From assembly GCF_023706045.1 (NCBI RefSeq), contig NZ_BQYL01000001.1, positions 1,612,001-1,676,000 of the forward strand: 64,000 nt of DNA, written 5' to 3'. The notes below the pieces were generated by a model. It was not told where the DNA came from. It ran no database searches and saw only the letters and a program-made list of their open reading frames with translations. Source of the DNA: Kangiella sp. TOML190 (lineage in GTDB: Bacteria > Pseudomonadota > Gammaproteobacteria > Enterobacterales > Kangiellaceae). Below are positions 56,515 through 64,000 of this stretch, piece after piece (position 1 is the stretch's first letter; every line of letters starts with the position of its first letter). Made by a program: the position numbers and the translations under genes.

Positions 56515-57333
56515 CTAATCCATTCTCAATAAGTCGTTGATAGAGGTTTTTGAGCGGGTTTTAGCATCAACCTGCTTAACGATGACAGCGCAGTTTAAAT
56601 TGTATTTACCATTCTCTGCTAGTAAAGAACCTGGCACCACTACCGATCCGGCAGCTACTCGACCATAAGTGACTTCGTCGGTTAAGCGGTTATAAATTTT
56701 TGTGCTTTGGCCGATAAAAACGCCCATTGATAAGACAGAACCTTCTTCGATCACAACGCCTTCAACCACTTCTGAGCGAGCGCCAATAAAGCAGTTATCT
56801 TCTATGATTGTAGGACCAGCTTGTAACGGTTCTAAAACCCCGCCAATCCCCGCGCCGCCAGAAAGGTGGACGTTTTTACCAATTTGCGCGCAAGAACCCA
56901 CCGTAGCCCAAGTATCCACCATAGTGCCTTCATCAATATAAGCACCAATATTAGTGTAGCTAGGCATCAAGACTACGTTTTTGGCAATAAAAGCACCGTG
57001 GCGTGCGATGGCATGAGGAACTACTCGAGTACCGGCTTGGCGAAACTCTTGTTCGCTCATACCTTGGTATTTCATTGGTACCTTATCGTAAAATTGCGCC
57101 AAGGGCGTATCGATTACTTTATTATCATTTAAGCGAAAAGAGAGTAATACGGCTTTTTTTAGCCACTGATGAACGTGCCATTGGCCATCAATCTTTTCGG
57201 CCACTCGGGCTTTGCCCGAATCAAGCAGTTCAAGCGTTTCGCTAACCGCTTGTTTGATTTCGACAGCTGCATGATCGACAGATAGTTGATCACGGTTATC
57301 AAAAGCAGTTTCGATAGTTTGTTGTAATGACAT
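56515..57333 (-). CDS. dapD: Tetrahydrodipicolinate N-succinyltransferase
   Basis: 272 aa. It succinylates tetrahydrodipicolinate in lysine/diaminopimelate synthesis. The C-terminal half is a left-handed beta-helix of hexapeptide repeats, with [30 protein letters not shown] and [10 protein letters not shown]. Length and order are standard. It lies 31 bp downstream of glnD and 10 bp before yffB. Confidence 0.97.
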   Translation of the reverse strand: MSLQQTIETAFDNRDQLSVDHAAVEIKQAVSETLELLDSGKARVAEKIDGQWHVHQWLKKAVLLSFRLNDNKVIDTPLAQFYDKVPMKYQGMSEQEFRQAGTRVVPHAIARHGAFIAKNVVLMPSYTNIGAYIDEGTMVDTWATVGSCAQIGKNVHLSGGAGIGGVLEPLQAGPTIIEDNCFIGARSEVVEGVVIEEGSVLSMGVFIGQSTKIYNRLTDEVTYGRVAAGSVVVPGSLLAENGKYNLNCAVIVKQVDAKTRSKTSINDLLRMD

Positions 57334-57364
57334 TTAGGCTTCCTATATTTATGATCGAGCGTGA

Positions 57365-60010
57365 TTAATGATCGAGCAGTTTCAAAATACTTTGCTCGAG
57401 TGCTGCTAATTCTTTTGGATCTGTTATGGGCTGGTTATTATTTTTGCTAATTAGAAAAGTATCTTCTACTTTTTCACCCAAAGTAACAATTTTAGCTGAA
57501 TGAATTTTAACATGACAGTCACGGAATGCTTGCCCAATTTTAGCCAATAAAGCCGGTCTATCCAAAGCGGAAAGTTCCAACACGGTTAGATTGTTCACCT
57601 TGTCTTGGTTAAAACTTATTTTAGTTGGAACATTAAAGTGTTTATAGCGACTAGGTTGGGCGCGGCTAACATCAAGTGAAATAGACTGAATATTATCCAG
57701 TTCTTGAATTAGTTTAGTTTGTATTTCCGTAATTCGTTGTTGATAGGATAAGGGTTGACCTTGTTCATCCAGCACAATAAAAGTATCTAAACACAAGCCT
57801 TTAGGGGAAGTGAATAAAGTTGCCGCCTGAATATTTAAATGGTTTTGGCTAAGAAGGGCAGCAATAGCAGCAAACAGATCTGGCTGATCTTCAATCGCAA
57901 TGAAAACTTCGGTTCCAGCCTGACTGCGGTGATTTTTAATTGCGACATAAGGTTGATCGGTCAGGTGTTGTTGCTGAGGCAGTAGCTGTTCGAGCTGCCA
58001 AATTATTTGTTCAGGATGATAACGCAATAAATATTCATCACCGAGTTCATGTAACAGTTCTCTAACTGGCTCAATACTTTCGCCACTTTTAGCGAACTGC
58101 TCTAACACTTGCTGGCGAGTATCTTGCAGCATTTCTTCTTGATTAGTCCTTGGTGTTGATTGACTTAGATAGTATTTGGTGGCTAAAAACAGCTCTTTTA
58201 GCAAAGACTCTTTCCAAGAATTCCATAAAGTCGGGTTGGTCGCTCTTATATCCGAAACGGTCAGCACGTAAAGTAGTTCCAAGTGTAAAATTGAAGGCAC
58301 TCTTTTAGCAAAAGCTTCGATAACATCAGGATCGCTGATGTCTTTTCTTTGCGCGATTAATGACATGATTAGGTGGTTTTTCACCAGCCAAGAAACCAGT
58401 TGTGAAATTCGCTCTTCAAGCCCTAATGATTGGCAATACTCAAGAGCATCGACGGCCCCTAGCTCGGAATGATCGCCGCCACGACCTTTGCCAATATCGT
58501 GAAAGATGGCAGCCAAGTAGAGCGGGGTAGGATCAACCAAGGTTTGCATGATTTTACTGCAGATTGGAAACTCTAACTGACAATCCGGCTTGTTGTAACG
58601 AATAATGTGACGCAATAAGAACAGGGTGTGCTCATCGACAGTGTAAGCGTGAAATAAATCGAACTGCATTTGACCTTCAATTCGAGCAAACGTTGGAATT
58701 AGAGCACCTAACACATTGGTTCTTTTCATTAAAGCAAAACCACGACTGGTTAGTTGTTTGGTGGATAAGAACTCCAACCAAGCCTTAATATTCAGCGCTG
58801 ATTCTCGGTATTTTTTATTGATGATTTGCTGACTTGAGCGAATTTGTCGTAAAGTTTTTGCTTGAATTTGCTTGATTTCCGGATCGAGGGAAATGTAAGT
58901 AAAAATTTTAATTAAGGTTTCGGGTTTCTTTTTGAATAGTTCGGGATCGTGAGTTCCGATTCGTTTATTTTGAATAAAAAAATCTTCATCCAACGGAATA
59001 ATGTTATCTGCTATAGATTCTGTTAAGTATTCTTGTTCAAAGATTTGAATAAACAGTTCCGTTAAATTCCGAATGGCCATCACTGAACGGTAATAGCGTT
59101 GCATCAAATATTCGACCGCCAGTTTCTTTTCGTCATCTTCATACCCAAGCCATTGAGCAACGGTCTTTTGGTGTTCGAAAGATAAACGATCCTCGCGTTT
59201 GCCGGCTAAGGCATGTAAAGCAAAGCGGATTTTTCTTAGAAATTGTTGATGACTAATTAAGTTTCTATATTCACGCCGAGTAAAAATTTGATGGTTAATT
59301 AGATCATGCAGACTCGTAGATTTAAATTGTCGTAACGAGATCCACTGGATGACCTGAATATCGCGCAATCCTCCAGGGTTCGACTTTATATTCGGCTCTA
59401 AGTTATAGGAAGTATCTTCAAATTTGTTATGGCGATGTCGATGCTCGGTTACTTTGGCCTGAAAAAATGCTTTCGCAGGCCAAAACTCATCATCTTGTAA
59501 TAATGCTGTCAATTGCTTAAACAAATTTTTGTCGCCACACAAATAGCGCGACTCCATTAAGCTGGTGGCAATGGTAATATCGTCGACGGCAAGGGTTTTG
59601 CAATCCTTAAGATTACGTACGCTATGACCTACCTCTAGGCCAATATCCCATAAAAAGGCAATCCAAGCTTCGAGATTTTTGGTGCAACTTTGATCATTAA
59701 CTAAAATCAAAATATCAATATCAGAAAAAGGCTGCAATTCTTGGCGGCCATAGCCACCTACTGGAATCAAGGCGGTATCATTGTCAATGGCGAATTGTTT
59801 CCAGCTAATGCTTAGGATGTGATCAATAAAAGTGCTACGAGCCTTGAGCAACTGGTTGATACTGGTACCTTTTTGGAATTGATCGATAATATTCTCAATT
59901 CCGCGTTTCAAATGCTTCTTATAGGTTTTTAGACGCTCATTGGGTTGTTCGGAAACTTTTAAGATTTCAGAGCTTTTGGGAAGGTACTGATATTTGTCGG
60001 AAGCGGCCAC
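57365..60010 (-). CDS. glnD: [Protein-PII] uridylyltransferase / uridylyl-removing enzyme
   Basis: 881 aa. The sensor of cellular glutamine: it uridylylates and deuridylylates PII. Domains in order are nucleotidyltransferase with GGYGRQELQPFSDIDI (about 86-101), an HD hydrolase domain with A-I-F-H-D-I-G-K-G-R-G-G-D-H-S, and two C-terminal ACT domains (about 700-880) that bind glutamine. Start is GTG (60008-60010). It is co-directional with map (17 bp upstream) and dapD. Confidence 0.96.
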   Translation of the reverse strand: MAASDKYQYLPKSSEILKVSEQPNERLKTYKKHLKRGIENIIDQFQKGTSINQLLKARSTFIDHILSISWKQFAIDNDTALIPVGGYGRQELQPFSDIDILILVNDQSCTKNLEAWIAFLWDIGLEVGHSVRNLKDCKTLAVDDITIATSLMESRYLCGDKNLFKQLTALLQDDEFWPAKAFFQAKVTEHRHRHNKFEDTSYNLEPNIKSNPGGLRDIQVIQWISLRQFKSTSLHDLINHQIFTRREYRNLISHQQFLRKIRFALHALAGKREDRLSFEHQKTVAQWLGYEDDEKKLAVEYLMQRYYRSVMAIRNLTELFIQIFEQEYLTESIADNIIPLDEDFFIQNKRIGTHDPELFKKKPETLIKIFTYISLDPEIKQIQAKTLRQIRSSQQIINKKYRESALNIKAWLEFLSTKQLTSRGFALMKRTNVLGALIPTFARIEGQMQFDLFHAYTVDEHTLFLLRHIIRYNKPDCQLEFPICSKIMQTLVDPTPLYLAAIFHDIGKGRGGDHSELGAVDALEYCQSLGLEERISQLVSWLVKNHLIMSLIAQRKDISDPDVIEAFAKRVPSILHLELLYVLTVSDIRATNPTLWNSWKESLLKELFLATKYYLSQSTPRTNQEEMLQDTRQQVLEQFAKSGESIEPVRELLHELGDEYLLRYHPEQIIWQLEQLLPQQQHLTDQPYVAIKNHRSQAGTEVFIAIEDQPDLFAAIAALLSQNHLNIQAATLFTSPKGLCLDTFIVLDEQGQPLSYQQRITEIQTKLIQELDNIQSISLDVSRAQPSRYKHFNVPTKISFNQDKVNNLTVLELSALDRPALLAKIGQAFRDCHVKIHSAKIVTLGEKVEDTFLISKNNNQPITDPKELAALEQSILKLLDH

Positions 60011-60027
60011 AGTAAAAATTTAAAGTG

Positions 60028-60861
60028 CTAAAACGATTCTTCTTGGCGCTTGGTTAAGACCTCAACACCGTTAGCAGTACACAACAGAGTATGTTCCCAC
60101 TGGGCGGATAAAGAGCGATCTTTTGTAGTCACCGTCCAGCCATCTTTTTTATTAAGTTTTACGTTGCGTTTACCAAAGTTTACCATTGGCTCTATGGTAA
60201 AAGTCATGCCTTCTTGTAGCTCAACTCCAGTACCTGGTCGACCATAGTGGGTTACTTGCGGTTCTTCATGGAATACTTCACCAATGCCATGTCCACAATA
60301 TTCACGTACTACGGAATAGCCTTGCCTTTCCACGTACTTTTGAATCGCATAACCAATATCGCCTAAACGTGCTCCAGGTTTTACCATATCAATCGCCAGA
60401 TAGAGAGACTCTTGAGTAACTTGCATCAGTTTTTTTGCTTGCGGTGTGGCTTCGCCAACTACAAACATTTTGCTGGTATCGCCATGAAAGCCATCTTTTA
60501 TTACGGTCACGTCTAGGTTGAAAATATCGCCATTTTTCAAGGGCTTTTTATTGGGAATACCATGACAAACCACATCGTTAACTGAAGTGCAGATGGATTT
60601 AGTAAAGCCACCTTCGCCAAAAGGAACGGTAGGATTGCCTTCATCATCAAGCGGCATAGGGTAGGGCTGGCCGCCATAATTTAAAGTGGCAGGATAACCA
60701 GCTTGCACCTTAACGATATGCTCATGACAGATCCGGTTTAACTCTTCGGTGGTCACACCTTTTTTGACGTGTTGGCCAATCATTTCCAGCACCTCGGCAG
60801 CTAGGCGACCAGCCACTCTCATACCTTCAATCTGCTCAGGAGTTTTTAATATTATCGACAT
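60028..60861 (-). CDS. map: Methionine aminopeptidase, type I
   Basis: 277 aa from the ATG at 60859-60861; the frame extends to a TTG at 60900 but those residues are not conserved. It removes N-terminal methionine. Metal ligands lie in NLDVTVIKDGFHGDTSKMF (two Asp), YCGHGIGEVFHEEP (His, Glu), FTIEPMV and WEHTL (Glu). In many gammaproteobacteria map diverges from rpsB-tsf; these are not present upstream here. Confidence 0.97.
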   Translation of the reverse strand: MSIILKTPEQIEGMRVAGRLAAEVLEMIGQHVKKGVTTEELNRICHEHIVKVQAGYPATLNYGGQPYPMPLDDEGNPTVPFGEGGFTKSICTSVNDVVCHGIPNKKPLKNGDIFNLDVTVIKDGFHGDTSKMFVVGEATPQAKKLMQVTQESLYLAIDMVKPGARLGDIGYAIQKYVERQGYSVVREYCGHGIGEVFHEEPQVTHYGRPGTGVELQEGMTFTIEPMVNFGKRNVKLNKKDGWTVTTKDRSLSAQWEHTLLCTANGVEVLTKRQEESF

Positions 60862-60966
60862 ACTTGGGGAGAACTGTTTTCGTTGCTCTATTCTAACCAA
60901 TAGCTATGATGAATGGAAATTTAACTCAGGCTTGGCTTTTGAGTGTCCAAATAAGTTAAAAACAAC

Positions 60967-60990
60967 AAAACCAGCCTAAAAGCTGGCTTT
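60967..60990 (-). terminator. Intrinsic terminator of the minus-strand 61044 gene
   Basis: Read on the minus strand, aaagccagc and gctggtttt pair over nine positions (one G-U) around a six-base loop and run into a T-rich tail (ttttgttgttttt). It lies 54 bp after the stop of the exported methyltransferase-like gene and separates it from map. Confidence 0.7.
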
Positions 60991-61043
60991 GCGTCTTATT
61001 CTCTATTTTAAGGCAAGCTTAAACTAGAGAGCTATTTTTTTGC

Positions 61044-61934
61044 TTATTTCTTCCTAAAGAGTAAGGTCATCCGGTTAGATTCACCAATCGCTTGCATTTT
61101 GGCTTTCAGCTCAGGATTATCGCGGCTGGTAGCGAAAGAAGGTGCTAAACGCCATACCACATCAGTAGCGCTGGGTTGATCTTTGGGGTTGGCATGCATA
61201 TCGCTGCTCATGACCAGTTCAAATCCTTGGTTTTCAAACATTTCGATAACATCCGATTGTTTTAAATAACCTCGCTGCCCATTGGCTCCAGCATCATCGG
61301 CAGTTTCGGGGATTTTATGCTGAACCAAGCCGACCATACCGCCTTTTTTCAATAATGCATGCATAGCCTTAATCGCTTTGCTGCGGTATTGGCCTTCGCT
61401 TTCAAAACGGTTGAGATTGTGTAAGGCGCGGATCACTAAGACTCGATCTACCGTTCCGGCAAGCTCATTTGGCGCATTGCTAAAGGTAAAGCCGCGTGCT
61501 TTGACGCCGCTATTACTCACTTTAGCTACGGTTTCAGGGAATTTGGCGGTAGATGCGACCAACTCTTTGATCCGCGCTTCGTTGAAAAATCCAAAGCGTG
61601 GCCAGATGTCTTCATCATAATTAATGCCGTAAAGAGTACCTTGCGAGCCTAAATAATCGGCGATGATTTTACTATACCAGCCGCCGCCCGGAAGGACTTC
61701 GGCCACGGTCATACCAGGCTCGACTCGGAAAAAGGCTAAAGTTTCAGCCGGTTTTCGCCAAGTGTCGCGCTGCTTATCCTCGGCGCTGCGAGCATCCATC
61801 ACACTTTTTAGTTTGGCCGAATTGGCTTTAGCAAATTGATATTCTTTTTTGTAGCTACTGTGCTGTGCACAAGCCGATAACGCGATGGCTAAGGCACTAG
61901 CGGCCAACGCTAATTTCATCTGTCTCAGTTTCAT
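61044..61934 (-). CDS. Exported lipoprotein with SAM-methyltransferase-like fold
   Basis: 296 aa from the ATG at 61932-61934, which has GGGGGAAA upstream; the longer frame to 62000 lacks a ribosome binding site. The N-terminus is a lipoprotein signal: basic residues, a hydrophobic Ala/Leu stretch and lipobox L-S-A-C (C22). The mature part resembles class I methyltransferases (COG4798-like): G-M-T-V-A-E-V-L-P-G-G-G-W-Y-S-K in the SAM-loop position, with Leu-Pro replacing the usual acidic-Gly, and V-I-R-A-L-H-N-L. SAM is not expected in the periplasm, so a non-methyltransferase role is possible. Confidence 0.78.
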   Translation of the reverse strand: MKLRQMKLALAASALAIALSACAQHSSYKKEYQFAKANSAKLKSVMDARSAEDKQRDTWRKPAETLAFFRVEPGMTVAEVLPGGGWYSKIIADYLGSQGTLYGINYDEDIWPRFGFFNEARIKELVASTAKFPETVAKVSNSGVKARGFTFSNAPNELAGTVDRVLVIRALHNLNRFESEGQYRSKAIKAMHALLKKGGMVGLVQHKIPETADDAGANGQRGYLKQSDVIEMFENQGFELVMSSDMHANPKDQPSATDVVWRLAPSFATSRDNPELKAKMQAIGESNRMTLLFRKK

Positions 61935-62013
61935 GATTTCCCCCAATAATGGTGACTTGTTTATCTTAGGTATTTGTTTGTCGATGCTCAATTTTAGCAT
62001 GTAACAAAGTTTT

Positions 62014-62394
62014 TCAGCCTAGGCCAAGGTGCTGCGAAATCCACCAGATATTACCCCATTGATCTCGAATACCGCCTGTCCGATCACCCCAAGGCTCATC
62101 AGTGGCTTGCATCTCACATTGACCTCCGGCAGAAACGGCTTGAGCTATCGATGTATCCGCATCTTCAACATACAAATAAATAGAAGTGGTCATAGCAGGG
62201 TAGTCATCCGTTACGTCGCTAATAAAAAGCCGAGCTTCATTGATAGATAAGCAAGCATTGGTTACTCGCTCTCCACGCATAGTTCGGCTCAGTTCTTCGG
62301 CATTAAAGGCAGCTTTTAAGAAATCAACATATTCACTGGCTTTATCCACGAATAAATAAGGTGTTATGGCGCCAAAGCCATCAGGCATTTTCAT
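62014..62394 (-). CDS. VOC (glyoxalase/PhnB-like) family protein
   Basis: 126 aa, two beta-alpha-beta-beta-beta modules. I-T-P-Y-L-F-V-D-K-A-S-E-Y-V-D-F-L-K-A-A-F at the N-terminus, E-P-W-G-D-R-T-G-G-I-R-D-Q-W-G-N-I-W-W-I-S at the C-terminus are typical of PhnB-like VOC proteins. The substrate is unknown. AAGGAGA lies seven bases before the ATG, a strong ribosome binding site. Confidence 0.85.
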   Translation of the reverse strand: MKMPDGFGAITPYLFVDKASEYVDFLKAAFNAEELSRTMRGERVTNACLSINEARLFISDVTDDYPAMTTSIYLYVEDADTSIAQAVSAGGQCEMQATDEPWGDRTGGIRDQWGNIWWISQHLGLG

Positions 62395-62529
62395 AAGTAT
62401 CTCCTTTCAAAATAACTATACAAGAATTAAGACGTAGGAGTTACGCGAACTTCGACAGCATAAAATTAAGTACCTCATATATCAATGGTACTATTTCTTG
62501 CTGCTTCTTTTTGCGCGAAATCATGGCGT

Positions 62530-63687
62530 TTATTTTACTTTGGTATAAACCTCATTGTATTCACCAATCTCAAGACTGTATCCTGCGCCGCCTGAAACCG
62601 TAAATCCTAGTAGCTCGGGCTGTCCATTTTCTGGCGTAAAATAGCTATACCAGACCCCCACACCAACGCCAAAGTCTGCATTAGTTTCAACGACTAAACC
62701 TTGCGAGTACCCGGTCTCAAAACGGTTCCCCCATATACCTACCGTAATACTTCCATCAATACCTGCAGACACCCCCTTGGTAAAACTATGGGCACCGTAT
62801 TTAACTAACTCTTCTGGTAGAATATTCACGGCTAAACCAAACTCAAATTGTGTACCTATACCTAAAGAAGCATCGCCACCAAAACCAATAGAGACTGATA
62901 CTTGGCCTGCTTCTCTGGCAGTATCGATTAGATCATTATACTCGTCAAACTCTTGTAAAATCGCTACCGCTTCGGCTAATTGCTTTTTCTTGATTTTTTT
63001 CTTGAGTTCTCGAACCTTTTCTTTAGTGGCTTCATCTTGCTGACTTAAGCGTATTACTAAATTCACAATTCCTGCTAATATTTCTGCGGCTTCATCAGCC
63101 CCTGCAGCATTAGCCGCAAAGGTGGTTATATCAAACGGCTCAGAGCACAGCTTTCTCGATTTTAAGCCGAGCCAATTGCCAAACCGATTAAGTAAGTTGT
63201 TAGGAGGTTGTTTTGCTAAAACCAAGCCTGGGTCACAGTAATGCTCCTTGGGTACTTTGCAGTGACCGCTATCAATCCCCGCAACATGTTGTCGCTTAGT
63301 AGCGGGTGGGCAGGATTTACATTTTCTTTTATGTTTAAACTGACCTGAAGGACAGCCAAATGCATCTTTTTGGAAAGACGCAGCCGTATACTCCTTTTTA
63401 AAAAGTCCTCTTTTTTGACAGGCTTGGGGGTGAGTCATTTTACGACCAAGGCTAGCTCTTTTGTATCCTGACGGACAGGTATAACAGTTGCCACCGGATA
63501 AGTAGCTTTGTTTGCCAGGGCAACCTTTTTCAGGATTACCATGAACCGTGGCATCTATTTTCTTGCAAATTTCTTGTCCATATCCACCTTTGTCGGGGCA
63601 GTATCCCTGCTCAGCAGATAGGCTCTGCGGGCTGTATAAAAAAGTCAATAACAATAATGGCCATATTGGCATTAAGAATATTTTCAC
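62530..63687 (-). CDS. Secreted Cys-rich protein with C-terminal beta-rich domain, unknown
   Basis: 385 aa, family not recognised. GTG start (63685-63687) with AAGGAG seven bases upstream. A signal peptide ends near S-L-S-A (about 25). Residues ~28-185 are Cys-rich with repeated C-P-x-G or C-P-P-A-T-K-like units (for example T-C-P-S-G-Y-K, G-C-P-S-G-Q-F, S-C-P-P-A-T-K), suggesting disulphide-bonded repeats. A lysine-rich helical segment (~225-250) leads to ~120 residues of alternating Gly/aromatic/hydrophobic character ending in Y-T-K-V-K, reminiscent of a beta-barrel or beta-sandwich. Probably periplasmic or surface-exposed. It may be a lone gene. Confidence 0.65.
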   Translation of the reverse strand: MKIFLMPIWPLLLLTFLYSPQSLSAEQGYCPDKGGYGQEICKKIDATVHGNPEKGCPGKQSYLSGGNCYTCPSGYKRASLGRKMTHPQACQKRGLFKKEYTAASFQKDAFGCPSGQFKHKRKCKSCPPATKRQHVAGIDSGHCKVPKEHYCDPGLVLAKQPPNNLLNRFGNWLGLKSRKLCSEPFDITTFAANAAGADEAAEILAGIVNLVIRLSQQDEATKEKVRELKKKIKKKQLAEAVAILQEFDEYNDLIDTAREAGQVSVSIGFGGDASLGIGTQFEFGLAVNILPEELVKYGAHSFTKGVSAGIDGSITVGIWGNRFETGYSQGLVVETNADFGVGVGVWYSYFTPENGQPELLGFTVSGGAGYSLEIGEYNEVYTKVK

Positions 63688-63765
63688 GCAGAAACTCCTT
63701 GTTTAGCGTTTAAGTCAGTATAGAGTGCCAATATGTAAACTTTAGTGAACGACTAGACAATTTAA

Positions 63766-64000
63766 TCAGAGAAATTTCTGCCAATAGCCGACATCAATCC
63801 AGCGTTCAAACTTAAATCCGACTTGCTTAAAATGAGCCACTTTTTGCATACCCATGTTTTCGTGCAAAGCTATGCTGGTAGGATTGGGCAAAGAAATGCC
63901 AGCTATGACCGCATGATAATTAAGAGATTCTAACTCCTCGAACAATTGCTGATAGAGTCGGGTGCCATAGCCTTTACCGGTAACATTCGGCGCTAAATAA
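63766..64000 (-). CDS. GNAT N-acetyltransferase, C-terminal part (cut by window end)
   Basis: The frame ending at TGA (63766-63768 on the plus strand) runs out of the window. Its 77 visible residues include G-K-G-Y-G-T-R-L-Y (acetyl-CoA loop), S-L-P-N-P-T-S-I-A-L-H-E-N-M-G-M and F-E-R-W-I-D-V-G-Y-W-Q-K, the pattern of phosphinothricin/methionine-sulfoximine acetyltransferases (Pat/MnaT-like). The N-terminal half and start codon lie beyond position 64000. Confidence 0.8.
   Translation of the reverse strand, partial: YLAPNVTGKGYGTRLYQQLFEELESLNYHAVIAGISLPNPTSIALHENMGMQKVAHFKQVGFKFERWIDVGYWQKFL

Noticed and set aside
57365-60861. Search for rpsB-tsf or small RNA genes divergent from map
   Set aside because: The sequence upstream of map (60862-61043) holds only a minus-strand terminator; no ribosomal protein gene is visible.

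Overview
The window is a gene-dense stretch of a gammaproteobacterial chromosome. Several housekeeping blocks have gammaproteobacterial gene order: relA-mazG, pyrG-kdsA-eno-ftsB-ispD/ispF-truD-surE-pcm-yqaA-nlpD, yciB-yciI/rnm-yciO-trpS-scpA-scpB-rluB, gph-ubiG-(amidohydrolase)-gyrA-serC, and map-glnD-dapD-yffB-dapE. The DNA is fairly AT-rich by eye. A marine relative of the Kangiella/Aliikangiella type would fit, but that placement is a weak inference. I see no rRNA, tRNA, CRISPR array, prophage or insertion sequence.

Layout. 1-3557: a small membrane protein, a REP-like palindrome and a one-polypeptide Type IIL/IIG restriction-modification enzyme. 3746-9078: relA and mazG, an SH3 protein, an MsrA-GNAT fusion and a DUF2306 membrane protein. 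9460-14506: pyrG, kdsA, eno, ftsB, ispD. 14507-21741: a complete histidine operon inserted between ispD and ispF, which are normally adjacent. 21760-26368: ispF, truD, surE, pcm, yqaA, nlpD, but no rpoS after nlpD. 26393-35278: bolA-like, yciI, yciB, rnm, yciO, trpS, scpAB, rluB. 35343-38956: convergent ppk1 and ppx. 39001-45587: a YciK-like reductase, a two-component pair resembling the proteobacterial dedicated sortase regulators, and a PAS-GGDEF-EAL protein. 45598-54097: gph, ubiG, a pseudo-amidohydrolase, gyrA, serC, a diguanylate cyclase and an enoyl-CoA isomerase-like protein. 54120-60861 (minus strand): map-glnD-dapD-yffB-dapE-M15 peptidase-small membrane protein. 61044-64000: an exported methyltransferase-like lipoprotein, a VOC protein, a Cys-rich secreted protein and a truncated GNAT gene.

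The most interesting region is the his operon. Its roughly 350-nt leader holds two consecutive attenuator modules. Each has its own short leader ORF with a run of His codons (four, then three), a candidate antiterminator helix and an intrinsic terminator. The structural genes are tightly overlapped and rearranged (G, C-HAD, B, H, F, A-I-E, D) and carry two fusions. HisC is fused to a HAD phosphatase domain that may be the missing histidinol-phosphatase. HisA is fused to HisI and HisE, joining three consecutive pathway steps. With both fusions read this way, one transcript would encode every step from PRPP and ATP to histidine.

Limits: all calls come from reading the sequence. No alignment, structure prediction or database search was run, and RNA pairings were checked by hand only.
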